NCBI GenBank assembly: GCA_022885665.1
Contig: JAGQDJ010000633.1
Location: 1,302,001-1,366,000, forward strand
Length of the DNA: 64,000 bases
Source: Triops longicaudatus
Lineage: Eukaryota; Arthropoda; Branchiopoda; Notostraca; Triopsidae
Reading direction: 5' to 3'
The position numbers were made by a program, and so were the translations under genes. Under the pieces are notes generated by a model. The model had not been told where the DNA came from and searched no databases. It worked only from the letters and a program-made list of their open reading frames with translations. How positions within the stretch are numbered: position 1 is the first letter of the stretch; each line of letters opens with the position of its first letter. This document shows positions 1 to 11,967 of the stretch, piece after piece.

Positions 1-943
1 CCTCCAGGTGATGACGAAGAAAACCCACCACCTTTACCGCCCCGACCACCCAGTTTTCCGTCCAGGCCAAGTGTACCGAACGGTCCTCCCGATAGGCCCT
101 TGCCATCCATCCCCCAAGATGCGCAAGTTTCAGAATCTTCGGAAATGGGAAGCTCTGAAGACGAATTAGAAGAGGAAAGCGTTTCGTCCAGCGAAGTGAA
201 GGAATCAATAGAGGTGATTGAACCCCATTTACTGGCCGAAGTCAAGAAGCCCGAAGAAGTAGAATTGCCCCGGGAAAGCTTGTCGAGTATAGAGTTAGAT
301 GAATCGAATGAAAGGTAAGAATGATCTCCCTTACTACTTTCTTTGTTTATAGCATAGTATGCTTGAAGTCGCCATTTTTTTCTCCGGTGTGCCCATGAAC
401 CTCTTTCCCTAATCGCCGTAGCTATATCGTTGATTTATAAAATCCTGTCAACCGAAAGGTCACGTGACATCCAATACCGGCGAGCCCCAAACAAAGGCTA
501 CCGGACAATGTGTATAGTTTTGGCGAGGGCGTGATTTTTCGTGATTATGATATCAAGCGTGCAGCATGTTCGTTATATAATATTCATATAAGATAACAAA
601 AGTCGGAAGCTTTGTTTGGAGCCGGTCTTGCAGTCACGCGTCGCTATAGTCTCTTCTTGCCTTTCGAAAACCCCTCTGAGAGTTACGTGTAACCGGTAAC
701 CTCTTCGCTTGTAGTGGCAATGCCTTGCGGGACCGCCGCGGAGCTGAACGTCGTGAGCGATTAGCCCGCACAGCAGCCCTCATTTCGGATCTGAAAGAAA
801 AGCAGAAGAACAGCGAGGTGTGGCAACGACGAAAGAGGTGGCTTCTTTCACCCTTGCCCTTAAGTGTGGGGTTTGGTGTAGCTGTCGTAGCGGCTGCCGT
901 GCTGTACCGAACTTACCTGGACGGAGGCGGAGCAATGACCTAA
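1..943 (+). CDS. PTPN1/PTPN2-type protein tyrosine phosphatase, C-terminal tail (partial, hydrophobic-tail isoform)
   Basis: Only the last two coding exons of this splice form lie in the window: 1-314 (enters from the left edge, frame 1) and 715-943 (stop TAA 941-943). The donor at 315 (GTAAGA) and acceptor ending at 714 join in phase 2. The first exon encodes a proline-rich stretch with PPPLPPRPPS, the type of SH3 ligand by which fly Ptp61F binds Dock, then an acidic Ser/Glu region. The second exon encodes NALRDRRGAERRERLART, a basic helix, RRKRWL and a C-terminal hydrophobic segment (about PLPLSVGFGVAVVAAAVLY). The order basic helix, KRW and hydrophobic tail matches the ER-anchored TC48 form of vertebrate PTPN2. 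The catalytic domain lies upstream of the window, so the phosphatase assignment rests on the tail alone. Likely role: dephosphorylation of receptor and JAK/STAT substrates from the ER membrane. Confidence 0.72.
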
Positions 944-1536
944 ACACTGTCAACTGTTTGAGAGGGAGACCCAGTGCCGACGGACTGACATTAAAAAGCC
1001 TTGTTCTTTCTTTTTGCGTTTTGGTCATATGACAAGGGGCTTGTAACCTCGGTTTCTTGACGCATTTCCTCCCCGATTATTTGTTAGATTTTTGTTTCGT
1101 TTTGCTCTAAGTCCAGTTGGTTTGGATGTCGCGTGACCCAACTGTTGTAACTTTCTCCTTGACTACCTTCCGCAGTGCATTGCTTAATTAGCCACCTCAT
1201 CATTATCTCCATTTGCGTGTAGGGTGGTGTATGCACCACTGAAGTTAAATGAACGAGTCCAGTGTTCGATAGCAATAGGAAACGATGCGCCAAGTCAAAA
1301 CGAAGAGATTCTTCTTTGTTTCTCTGATCTGTCATCAAAATCACATCCTAATCAGAAAAAAAGAACACTTATCTAACTTACCCTGGAGGCAAATGTAGAC
1401 TGGAACATCATTTACCAGAACATATACATTTACATTTTCATTAAAAATGAAAATTTTTACTTTTTTGAGTTTTGGATTTAGCTATTCCTTTGTTTTAATC
1501 TATTCAAAGTCGCCTTTTTTCATCGCTTTCTTGCAG

Positions 1537-1588
1537 GTGCGATGACAACGAACCACGGCGGAAACGGGCACGAACTGGGTTCAACTAA
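1537..1588 (+). CDS. Alternative last exon of the PTPN1/PTPN2-like gene (basic, NLS-like tail)
   Basis: A polypyrimidine-rich acceptor ends at 1536. If the same donor at 315 is used, the phase-2 codon is completed as AGG and translation continues CDDNEPRRKRARTGFN to a TAA at 1586-1588. The PRRKRAR cluster looks like a monopartite nuclear localisation signal. It parallels the vertebrate PTPN2 TC45 isoform, which ends in a short basic tail, and the nuclear isoform of Drosophila Ptp61F. The choice between 715-943 and this exon would therefore decide ER versus nuclear location. The exon is short (52 nt) and is called from phase, acceptor quality and family parallel, not from expression data. Confidence 0.66.
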
Positions 1589-2056
1589 ATCCGGTGAATT
1601 TGATGACAATCTGTGTATAAATAATCTAGCGGAGACGGACTTCTATAACACGCGAAAGTGTACATTCCGTTTTTCTGTCTGCGTTGCTGTAATAGACTCG
1701 TGTCATGAACACAAGAATTAATTTAGGAGTAAAATTTACAAATTGATTTTCGTCATGCTCTTCAAATTTTCTGGGCTATTGTTTACAACTAACAGGAGAT
1801 TTTTTAATGATTTTCGTGGTAAAGTAATTGACTACACTGTAATTCTATTGCCAATACAGGAGCTGGCATTAAAAATGAAATACATTTTCAAAACTTTACC
1901 GGGAAACGGACCGCAACGGAACCGCGAATTGCTTGTTCAGGTCATGTCTGTGTGCTGTTATTCTAGTAAGATGCGAGTAAACAAAAGTACTAGCCAAGTG
2001 GATTGTTCGCCAAGGTAGATCTACGAAAGTATGTGCTGAAAGAGAACGTGAAAGAT
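1589..2056. other. Intergenic: phosphatase 3' UTR and NEURL4-like promoter/5' UTR
   Basis: About 470 bp between the NLS-type stop of the phosphatase and the first ATG of the next gene, both on the plus strand. It is AT-rich. The NEURL4 frame is open from 1994, but the first ATG in it is at 2057. I see no clear core promoter motif. Confidence 0.5.
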
Positions 2057-5000
2057 ATGGCAAATAGCGAGGAGCCGCAAGTCAGATTCCACTCCTCTTG
2101 CGGTTCCTTAATTACGCTTTCAGATGATGGTTTAACAGCAAGTCGTTGTGATGCTGGCCAGGAATTCAACAATGGGCTAGTCTTTAGTGAGAAACCCTTG
2201 GAAGACGATTCTCTCTTCAGCGTCCGTATAGACGAGAGAGTAAGTATTTTACGGGTGCAGGACCAAAGAGCCCAAAAGTCAAAAGAGCCCACTTAGTGCT
2301 TACCATCATATGTTGAACATATAATGTTTTAAATTAATGTTAACCACCTAATTCTAACCTCTTGATGTCAAACCACTCAATTCTAACCAAAAAGTCAGGC
2401 CCATAGCCAGGATTTCTGTTAAGAACGATATTGGGAGTCTTGGTGGGGGTTTTCAATATGCATTTTGTTAGACAATTGATTATCGTCTATGTCCACCATT
2501 ATAACAAAAAAAAAAAAAAAAAATCGTGTGGTTTAAAAGTCTTTAATCCCCGCCTGTCTTTGGGGGTGCACTTAGAACTTACTACCTAATGATTTAACCG
2601 AATTATCTTCACTTTTGCACAGGTGGGCTTTTTTAACTCATGGGCTCTTTAGTCCTGGACCCGTAGTTTACTCGATTACCGTGTAGCATGTCACGAAACT
2701 ACCGCATCAAAATAATCTAAACCTCAACAGAAAAGGAAATAAATAATAATTATTGAATACATGTAAATTATAAGCAGACAAAAATGTTAAAAAATGGGAT
2801 ATCATAATTTCTTAATTTATGGTATGAAAACCACAACATTACTAATAACGAATTTGGGCGTTACAGGTTGTCTCCTGGACGGGCAGTATTGAAATAGGAC
2901 TTATTGGCGTAGACCCGAGTACGCTTAGTATTCCAGCAAGTACTTCAGAGCTTACGGAAACAATATGGGTAAGACCAAAACAGATCTAATAGTAGAGAAC
3001 TTTCGTAAGAATTCGATTTGCGACTAGATCGTGTCTGGGTCCAATGTCCTTAAAGATGGAGTAACAATTGTGGAATCCTATGGTCCTGACTTGGACACTC
3101 TACAGGAAGGAGACACTGTTGGAATTATGCGCACAAATAAGGCAAATATATATTTTATCCTTTTTTTCCTATAAAAGAAACGTATAATGTTTTGTAGGGT
3201 GAGCTAGTACTTTACGTAAATGAAAGAAGTCAAGGAATTGGAGCATCCAATTTACCCAAGTCCCTTTATGCTGTTGTTAACTTGTACGGAAAGTGCACCC
3301 GGGTGAGCATTTTGCCAGCCCAGCAGTTACGTTTCCGGGCACCAATAGGTTAATATAAATCCGATTTATTCGTATGACAGTGAATTAAGACAGAAAATCT
3401 TTAGTCGATTTTGCTACGCTAACTTTCGTTTCTTCACCGTCGACACCACCTGACAATGCCAATCAGGGTATCCTTTCTGGTCCATCGTCGCTATTTCCGG
3501 ACCGTGAGTCGCCTCAAAACGACCTGCATGAAGCGAGTGCCGCTCGTGCCAATACATCCACTTCGTTTGAAAATAGTCGCCGTACACTTCCGTCCTTTCC
3601 ATCGCTGGATCGGTTAAAGTTCCACGCTCGGTGTGGTTCGTTGATCAAACTCTCCGCCAATGGAAGAACTGCAGAACGTCGACGACCTATGGATGAGTTT
3701 AATCATGGAGTGGTTATGACCCACAGGCCTATTCGAGATAATGAGCTTTTTCAGATTCGGATCGACCGATTGGTCGACAAGTGGTCAGGGTCGATTGAAA
3801 TCGGCGTGACGACACACGATCCATCGACTTTAGATTTTCCCGCTACCATGACCAATTTAAGATCTGGTACGGTGATAATGTCTGGGTGTGGTATATTAAC
3901 GAACGGCAAAGGCAGTCGGAGGGAGTATGGGGACGTCAATCTAGATCAATTAATGGTAAGTAGTTTTTTTCTAAATGACTTCATTCATAATCTTATGGTA
4001 TGCAGGAAGGGGATACCATTGCTGTGCTCAGAAAGCCATGTGGTTCGTTGCATTTCTTTGTAAATGGCCAAGATCAAGGCTTAGCAGCAACCTTGTCCCC
4101 GGAACCCGTTTGGGCTGTAGTGGATTTGTATGGCATGGCGGTCAAAGTGACCATCAGTGATACGGACCGAAGTCCACGTGAGGAACATAACATTGCCGTA
4201 CAAAAAGGTCTAGTCCCTTGTTCCATTCCTAACGAGTTATGGCGGCCCTTAACGTTTAGCAGTCGCTGCGGAGCACGAGCTGCTGTTGTTAATGCGGGTA
4301 AAACGGCTCATCGACCCAAGTAAGTGGCAACTGGAATGCATGTTAGTAAGTGCAAACCCACCACAGCACCAAAAAGTCAATATGCCACGAGTGTCCTAAC
4401 TTAAATTGACAGACAACGAAAAGCAAATGGACAAGTAATTTTATATTTTCTTTTTTTATATTACTCCTAGATATCTACTTTTAAAATAATTTAGTATAAC
4501 TATTTGAAATTGAATATCCAAACTTTTTTGTAATTTAAATAAATAAATAGGTTAGTTATAAGTTATTTGAAGTTGTGTGGCATTCCCTCTTGGTTTGTCA
4601 CCTTATGGGGACTGTTGTGTGTTCGTGTTTGCTAATAAACAATCGAAAATTTCATGAGTGGTAGGTAAAACTTTGTTTTCTTCGACTTGCAGCGCTTCCG
4701 AAGATTTCAATCACGGAGTTGTGCTAACCGCAAGGCCTTTAAGACCTGGGGAAATTTTCGAAGTAAGGCTGGATAAGGTGGTAACGAAGTGGGCGGGGTC
4801 GATCGAAATTGGCGTTACCTCGCACGACCCTTCTACACTGGAATTCCCTACTACCATGACCAATGTGCGTTCAGGTACGTGGATGATGACCGGAAATGGA
4901 GTCATGCACAACGGAGTTACGGTGTTGGACGACTATGGAAGCAGTTTGGATCGACTTAAGGTAAAGATGATTCTAGAAGAAACTAAATATTTATAATAGG

Positions 5001-8000
5001 TGTTGTATTAGGTTGGAGATCGCGTTGCTGTTCAGCGGCTATTAAATGGCGTGCTCCATTTTTACGTCAACGGAGAAGACCAAGGTCCAGCTGCTTACAA
5101 CGTTCCCTATCCTGTGTACGGTGTAATTGATCTGTACGGTCAAGCTGCAGAAGCTACGATTGTAGACCGAGCGCCTTTGTATAGTCCTGAAACGGAGGGA
5201 GAGACAGAAAGTCCGGATCATGCGCCATCTCTGCCGATCACCCCTCCCATGTCATCTCCTTCGCCATCATCATCCTCTTTAACTTTAAATCGACCTGCTC
5301 ACCTGAGAAGAGTTCATTCGTAAGATATTTGACTGAACCGAATAGATGTTTTTGATTGTATTTTTCATTTTAATCAGGGATTTAACCTTCCATCATATGC
5401 ACGGCAGAAATGCGCTGGTCTCGAACGGCGGGTTAACTGCATCAAGACCAAATGCACATGGCGAATTCAATGACGCGATAGTGATAACGCAAAGGCCTTT
5501 GAAAGCTGGTGAGCTTTTCGAAATAGTCATCGAACGAATTGTAGACAGGTAATACCATATTTTCTGATATTCTTATCAGAAACCTTTTCAAGTTGCTTAA
5601 CTTTCTGATACATCATTTGACACACGTGCTAATAAACTGCTACCGTTTCATATTGATAAATTTGCTAAGTGTTTTGTGTTCATTATTTTTATATAGATGT
5701 TATATTCATTATAAGTGATTATGAACTAGCAAGGAAACCATATGATTAGGTGGTCTGGCTCCTTGGAGTTGGGAGTTACAATCATACGTCCGGAAGATTT
5801 GGATTTCCCTGCAACGATGACAGACATCGGCTACGACACTTGGATGCTAAGTGGAGCGGCAGTCATGCAAGATGGGATTGCTCTTCGCCATGGTTATCCG
5901 TTGGATCTGGACACCTTGACCGTTGGATCACGAGTCGGACTTCTGAGACACGGGAATGGGTCTTTACATTATTATTTGAATGGGCAGGATCAAGGCAAAG
6001 CTTTTGATTACGTGCCACCTAGTAAGTCAGAATCACTTAATCACATAACGTTTAAAAGAAACTCTGTCGTGCTCTGAAAGGTGTGTATGCTGTCATTGAT
6101 CTGTACGGTCAATGCGCTCAAGTATCCCTAGTCCATAGTCCTTTCCAAGAAGGTGGAGTTTTGGAAGCTGACGGTGTGCCAGCGTCTGTTCAGCCGATTA
6201 CAGCTTCACCACTGATGACGGAAACTGTGCCATCTAACTGTCATCGCTTTCATACGCATACGGGAAAAGCCGTTAGTCTTTCCAAAGAAAGGCGCAATGC
6301 TCAACGCGCTACCGGTGAGTTTGAAGATGGCTTACTGTTTGGTGCCACGCCATTGCGCTCCGAAGAAATTTTTGAGGTACGTTCTGAAACTTACAATGGA
6401 AGTAAAGTCGCCTAGTGATTTATCGTTATTATAAATTACAGTTGCAGATAGAAGAAATCGAAAAAATGTGGTGCGGTTCCCTTGCCATAGGTGTCACTTC
6501 ACGTAACCCGGACGAGTTTTCCGGTACTAATTTGCCTTCTCGTATCAGTGAACTGCAGGCTCCTGTTTGGTTTGCTACAGGTTCAAATTCTCTTATGAAT
6601 GTTTTGCTGGTTTCCATAGTAATCTTTTTCGGATGTTTCAGGTTTGGATGTCATTAAAGTACGTAGTCAAGTGCGGCACGTATTTTCTCCCCTGCTTACC
6701 AATTTGGTGACCGGAGACCGCGTCGCTTTATGGCGAACTAGTGACGGATGCTTAAAGCTAAGTGTTAATGGTGAAGAATCGAACAAACTTTTCCAGCACT
6801 TGCCAAAAGTACGTATTAGTAATGTTTTAGCACTAGTTAACATGCTGCTTATATTGTAGCGACTTTACGTTGTTGTGGACCTTTTTGGCTCGTCAACGAA
6901 TATATCAATCCAGAGCGTGCATTCTGCTCATGGAGAGAGTTCCCCGCATGAAGATGAAGCTATGCTGCCGACACCCTTGCCGTCTTCGATATCTCAGCTA
7001 GCATTACGGGAAGCAATGCAGGGTATAACTGCAGCGCTTGGCGAAACACGATTAGCCCAAGGTAATAAAACTCACTTTTGAATATGAATTTCATCAGTTA
7101 ATATGAATTTAAAATTTAGAAATATTTTTGAGATATCTTCTGAAAAGATTTGCCCGAATATTGTCTGAAATATTTTATGCTTTAGGTATAAGCCATACAT
7201 GTTTCCATGACTATCATGGACGTAACATTGCGTTGAGTATGAGCAATGCGAAAGCGACTCGACAAGATGGTTACAATCATGGCCTAGTGTTTTCACATGA
7301 ACCGCTCAAGAATGATGCTCTCTATCATGTCCGGATAGATAAGCTAGAACCCAAATGGACAGGGTCAATCAAAATAGGCATAATTTCGACACAATCCGAG
7401 AAGCTTCCCCTACCGACGTGCTCACTAGATATCAAGCGAGCATGGATTGTGAGCGAAAACTGGATTTATCGTGATGGAGTCAAGTTTCGGCGTTGCCATT
7501 TTAACCTGGATAAGCTGCGAGTGGGACAAACCGTGGGCGTGAGACTGAACCATAACCATTTCCATGTGTACATTGACGGAGTAGACCAGGGTGCGTTTAC
7601 TGCAGACATTTCCCAACCTGTGTACGGGGTCATCGATCTCTATGGCCAGTGTGAACAAGTTACCGTTTTGTCCAGTAAGGATCTAGAAAGCGGCCAAGAA
7701 AAAGCAAATCAAGACAACAGCGAAAAACTGGACGCAGCTGCGCTGCTCCACACTCCCATGCTTGATATTGTGGATACTCAACTTTGTAGTTACAGAGCGG
7801 CGTGTTTGAGATTTAGGGATTATTTAGGGTTGCCCACTGCGTTCTTTATCACAGATGCCATCAAGTGCTACTGTACTCATTGCACTAGAGGGCAGGCTTC
7901 GGATTCCAAGTCGATGCAGTTACAGGTGTGCGATAGAAATAACAGCCAGCTTGAACTTAATTAATAATTCGATTTTTTTTTTAGGGCTGGTGCCGATTTC

Positions 8001-8458
8001 CTTTACGGTTGTATTCCAAGAATTCGCTCGTGGATGGCGACAAGTGGGCTGCGGCTTTTTATACCATAAAATGGACGCTATTAAGAAGCATATTGGATCA
8101 AGGAACACTGCAAGTTCAACATCCGTTATCGGAGTGTCAGCCGGGTAGTTCGTCTGAAAAAAATCGCGATACGAGTGGGTTGCACATGCGATTCTACCCT
8201 TCGCTCATCTCGGCCATTCCATTCATGCCAACAATAGACTACCCCGATCACAAGTTAAAGCGAAATCTCAAAGGGCAAGCTCTCTTGCAAGTTGCCGTGA
8301 AGCCTGGTTCGTATACAGTAGAGCGACATTCAGCCGACGGACATGAAGAGTCTACGCGATCAACCCTTAGTGGGGATGAGAACGAAGGGGTGTGGGTGAG
8401 CAAGGAAGAAGGGGCAGCGGTAGCTCATGCAATATTGCTTCGCTTTCAAGCTATTTAA
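2057..8458 (+). CDS. NEURL4: Neuralized-like protein 4 (NEURL4-type), six NHR domains
   Basis: Sixteen coding exons: 2057-2239, 2867-2968, 3028-3141, 3198-3348, 3405-3955, 4006-4319, 4693-4960, 5012-5319, 5378-5548, 5750-6021, 6081-6376, 6442-6580, 6642-6808, 6860-7061, 7186-7925, 7985-8458. Together they make an uninterrupted 1483-aa frame, close to human NEURL4 (about 1560 aa). Six neuralized homology repeats lie at about residues 12-180, 252-415, 455-610, 667-826, 863-1027 and 1090-1240. Each has the pattern F..H/CG....L, EFN.G.VF...PL, KW.GSI.IG.., VNG.DQG and YAVIDLYG. NHR5 is the most divergent. The last 240 residues carry the cysteine-containing NEURL4 C-terminal region (CYCTHC, GWCRFPL). 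In mammals NEURL4 works with HERC2 and CP110 at centrioles and has no RING finger; none is seen here either. The start ATG 2057 is the first in the open frame. The introns are mostly 50-60 nt; one appears to be GC-AG (3142-3197). Confidence 0.9.
2252..2663. mobile_element. MITE-like element with about 45-bp terminal inverted repeats in NEURL4 intron 1
   Basis: The left end begins CGGGTGCAGGACCAAAGAGC and the right end, read on the minus strand, begins CGGGTCCAGGACTAAAGAGC. Similarity continues for about 45 bp through a shared AAGAGCCCA and a GCCCAC block. The element is flanked by TA on both sides (2250-2251 and 2664-2665), the target duplication of Tc1/mariner-type insertions. The 412-bp interior is AT-rich, contains a poly(A) tract near 2504-2521 and codes for nothing obvious. 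It explains why this intron (627 nt) is so much longer than most others in the gene. Confidence 0.75.
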
Positions 8459-8908
8459 ATTTGTTTGATTACACACACTTGTTGTGTGGACAGTTGCATG
8501 ACACCACTTAACCGTGTACAATGCTGAGAGAAGAACATGATAAAGTTTCCGAAGGACGAAAAACTATTCGTTAGTACGAAAACCTAGCAGATGACACACA
8601 AGTACCAAAACGTTCCTGAAAAGTTTGTTAATTGCTCACTCAGTTTTGAACCTATCTATCGTACAGTTATGCTTTTCGTATGTTTGATAAATGCCGCCTG
8701 TAAAGACCTGAATTAATTATGCAGATAGGTAATTGACAGGTCGCTCTCAAATTGACTTTACACTTCTGTGGAGGTGCGTAGTTATTAAGGTATTGCGGGT
8801 AATTTATTCTGAAAGATTTTTTTATAATTTTTTTGACCAAAGAAATGCATGTCTTGCATGTTACAACATTTTGTTTTATTTGCATTCGTCTTTAAGAAGG
8901 AATTGGCA
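8459..8908. other. Tail-to-tail intergenic region, 3' UTRs of NEURL4-like and PRMT-like genes
   Basis: This 450-bp spacer separates two convergent stop codons. It should hold both 3' UTRs and possibly overlapping transcript ends. Apart from the minus-strand AATAAA at 8875-8880 I see no further feature. Confidence 0.6.
8875..8880 (-). promoter_or_regulatory. Poly(A) signal AATAAA for the PRMT-like gene
   Basis: The plus strand reads TTTATT, which is a canonical AATAAA hexamer on the minus strand, beginning 28 nt past the TAA stop at 8909-8911. It would give a very short 3' UTR. Confidence 0.6.
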
Positions 8909-10200
8909 TTAAGATATATCTATAATTTCATCGATGCCTAATTCTTCTTGTTCCTTCCGTAAGCAAGCAGCTATGAGCTCGCATTTTGCACTTTTACATC
9001 CGCAGGGGACAGGGTGTTCCTCTTCCGCCGGATCAAGTAAAGCCAAGGAAATGTCATAATGCCTTTTGTTAGAGTCGCTTTGCGTTAGATGCAAATCCCA
9101 GCCAACGATCTCGCCCTCTTCGACGTCGACAGAAGTGGGGAGCACGATTATACTTTGCTTCCAGTGGGTTGGTAAAGAACGTGGCGATGTTGACAGAGTT
9201 GTTATGGGGTCATCGGTATTATTTGTTTCGAATTTTGCGTCGAACCACAAACATACGCCTCGAAACTGGCTTTTCTTTTCGACAGAAAGAAAGACCTTCT
9301 TCTGCATAGCCTGGACATCTTCTATACCCGTCCAGGCTAACTCAAATGTCGCCACTACAGAGGGTTCAGTCAGAATCTCCTCAGGATCAATTACCAGTAT
9401 CTCTGGCTTGGTAGTCTTCGATGTTAAATAGTAATCTCTGGCTGGACTCATATCGAAACCGTACACTACGTTCCAATAATCCACTTTGGAGCGGTAAAAA
9501 CCATCTAAACTGCAGGCTGCAGCGTACAATGTAACCTGAGAGGGCCACATTATGCCGTCTGGCTTCAAATGCTGATCCCGTGCCAAGAGAACCGAGTCTA
9601 ACATGGATTCGTGAAAAAGATAAAATCCCATCCATTCTGACACGATGATGTCTACCTGCTCCGGAAGTACCAACTCTTCGGCTTTGGCTTGTATAACCTA
9701 GAGTCGGAGGAGTTTTAGTCCTTATTTACAATTAATTTAAATCCAAGGGTGTTGTATGGAGAATGTAAAAAAAAATCTTTAACCTCAACTACTGAAGAGA
9801 AGCCGTTCTTTTCCACAATATCCTTTGCAACATGTGCCGTATCACTAGCTTCAACTGCGTATACCTTTGCTGCCCCAGCTTTAGCACAAAACATGGACAG
9901 AATTCCTGTTGCGAAAAAACGAATTGCTTAATACCGCATTCTTTAGTGTGTTAAGAGATATTTACCAGTTCCTGCTCCGACGTCAAGGATGATTTTATCT
10001 TTAAATACGTGACTATTGTTTAATATTGCGTTTCTATACGCCTCAGTTCGAGGGACATCTTGAAGCATCAACATGTGGATCTAAAAACGAAGTTTTAATT
10101 TAGACTACTTTCTTAGACACGATCTGTTTAAATTTAAGCGTTCTATATTTACCTCGAGGTCTGCATAACTTTTAAAGTAATTGTCATCGTCACCGTTCAT
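8909..10200 (-). CDS. Protein arginine N-methyltransferase (class I fold, type I-like)
   Basis: Four exons on the minus strand: 10153-10200 (start ATG), 9966-10080, 9784-9905, 8909-9697 (stop). They make 357 aa with consistent phases. The enzyme should transfer methyl groups from S-adenosylmethionine to arginine in proteins. Visible motifs are NYFKSYADL (YFxxY helix), the SAM-binding motif I LDVGAGTGILSMFCAKAGA, post-I VEAS, the double-E loop from SEWMG to FHESML, and the THW loop (PTHWKQ). There is no SH3 domain in front, unlike vertebrate PRMT2, and no zinc finger, unlike PRMT3. The closest in plan are PRMT6 or fly Art8-like enzymes, but I cannot fix the subfamily. A short Cys-containing C-terminal extension (CGCKSAKCE) follows the barrel. 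Introns are 60-90 nt. Confidence 0.88.
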
Positions 10201-10932
10201 TTCGAAGGCAATTTATTCCTTTAACACACTTCACAATATTGATTTGATCTACCAAACAAAAAATACGACCCACGTGTTTCTAATGACCGCCAAGCCCTAG
10301 GTATGGATACTGGAGCATTTGGAGGCGCGGCTACATTAGAAAACAGAGGCACTGTTGGCACACATCAAAGATTCGATATTGAAAAATTTTATTCAATACA
10401 CTACATATTGAAAAATTTACTTGTTGCCGTTACATACAGGCTTTGATTGCGTCAGACATACATCGGTTGAGAGGAGGGAAACCTTTTGGTTCAGAAACAA
10501 TTACTTGCGCATTGAAATGGACTTGGCTAAAGTCTCTAAGAACAGCACAAATAAGAAACGAAAATCCGACTGCAAGAAAACATAGCGAATGTGGCAGGCA
10601 AATTGCTCAGCGGCGTCGTAAAGTAATGCGGAATAAACAGCGTAAAACTGGAGCACTGTTGCTTTGTTAAGAGCTCGACGAGCCGACTTTGGGCACACTT
10701 TAATTGTACACGTCATCAAAATAAATAATACAGGTTTACTTTCCTGTTATTGTGAAATGAAATAAAACCTGTACGAAAGACCATAAGGTATAGTATTTCA
10801 TTTCGAACAAACTTCTTGTCAGGAAGAAGTCTATAAATAATCAAAGAACAGTACCAGTTGTCATTTGTGACGTCGCATAGGTAACATACCATCGGTATAA
10901 TGTGTATTGCAAAGAACTAACGTTATTCACGT
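10201..10932. other. Intergenic, upstream of the PRMT-like gene
   Basis: About 730 bp holding the presumed PRMT promoter and 5' UTR. Short open frames at 10443-10670 (+) and 10501-10719 (-) overlap each other, have no recognisable domain and look like chance ORFs. Confidence 0.5.
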
Positions 10933-10990
10933 GTGCCATGGCCAAGCGGTCTAAGTCCTGGACTCGTGGTCGGAGTTCGATTCCTCGTGT
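10933..10990 (+). repeat. tRNA-like sequence, probably the head of a tRNA-derived SINE
   Basis: An A-box-like TGGCCAAGCGG (10939-10949) and a B-box-like GAGTTCGATTCC (10973-10984) are spaced as in a tRNA gene, and the D-arm resembles tRNA-Leu. The T-stem is mismatched and no clean acceptor stem closes, so this is not an intact tRNA. A SINE head or tRNA pseudogene is the best reading. Confidence 0.5.
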
Positions 10991-11967
10991 CTGCTCTTTG
11001 TTTTACCGAGGAAAAGATACCAGCATCCTATGCTTCCTATGGTACTTGGGATATTCCTAATAAAAAGGAATTGCCAAGAGTACTACTGGAAACAGCATGG
11101 GAAACAGGAGAGCAGATGGGAAAGGTGAACGAGACCTCGAAAAGCATGATGTTGGCATCGTGTATCGCACTTTTCCCCATGTTATTCCTTATGGGATTTA
11201 AAAATTTTTGGCTCCTAAGACGCCCTCAGGGCATAATTTCATAATAATTTTTTTCTGCTTATTTGAAGGGCTAGCGCAATAAGTCTTACAGATTCGGAAT
11301 CCTCGCGCAGAGGGGAATAATTTCCATAGCTTAATTTGCATATTCCAAGCATTCGGTTAATTGGAGTACGAGATCTTTGTCCATACTTGAGTACCGTTTA
11401 GGTTGACATGGATACCCATATACCGAACGCGATCACGGATGCAAAATTTTATGACTTCGTTTTATACGAGTCTTTTGCATAATTCATTCTTTTTGCCGGT
11501 GAACGTCTTTCTGGTGCTCATGCATTCAAGGCAGGTGTAGCATGTCTAGACCATCGTTTAAGCTGTATCTCACCGTATATATCAGAGATGGCGGAAGCGA
11601 CACTTCAAATAAAAAGCCCCTCCCCCAGTCGCGACGCCCCTGGGCACACCGAAACGGACATAAAACCTGTCGTTTTTTATTCGATTTTTTGTTTTGTTAA
11701 TCTGGTTTGCACATTGCAGACCTTTTCAGTACTCCCCGTCATGGTTAATGAATTGCACAGCATTCCACAAATTAAGAAATAAATTGATTTCTCAGGTAGT
11801 ATTCGTGTCTATTTCACAGGTCAATTGAATAGATCTAGACCACAATGTAGCACCATGCACACTTACAAGTTTTGGGGATTTTTTAATGCTTAGGATTGAT
11901 TTAGTATATTACAAGTTTTTCAGGTAGAACGACAAAATATCTCGAAGACGAATTAAATCGTATTTGT
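10991..11967. other. Intergenic 3' flank of the laminin alpha gene
   Basis: This stretch holds the laminin 3' UTR, with one minus-strand AATAAA at 11676-11681 about 290 nt past the stop. A plus-strand open frame of 103 codons (10933-11244) starts inside the tRNA-like element and includes a hydrophobic stretch (MMLASCIALFPMLFLMGF). I recognise no family, and SINE-body sequence is as likely as a gene. Confidence 0.45.

Noticed and set aside
8909..9431. Plus-strand open frame 9066-9431 opposite the methyltransferase.
   Set aside because: Shadow of the PRMT coding strand; no domain or splice support.
10933..10990. Functional tRNA gene.
   Set aside because: A and B boxes are present but the T-stem has mismatches and no acceptor stem pairs; a SINE head is more likely.
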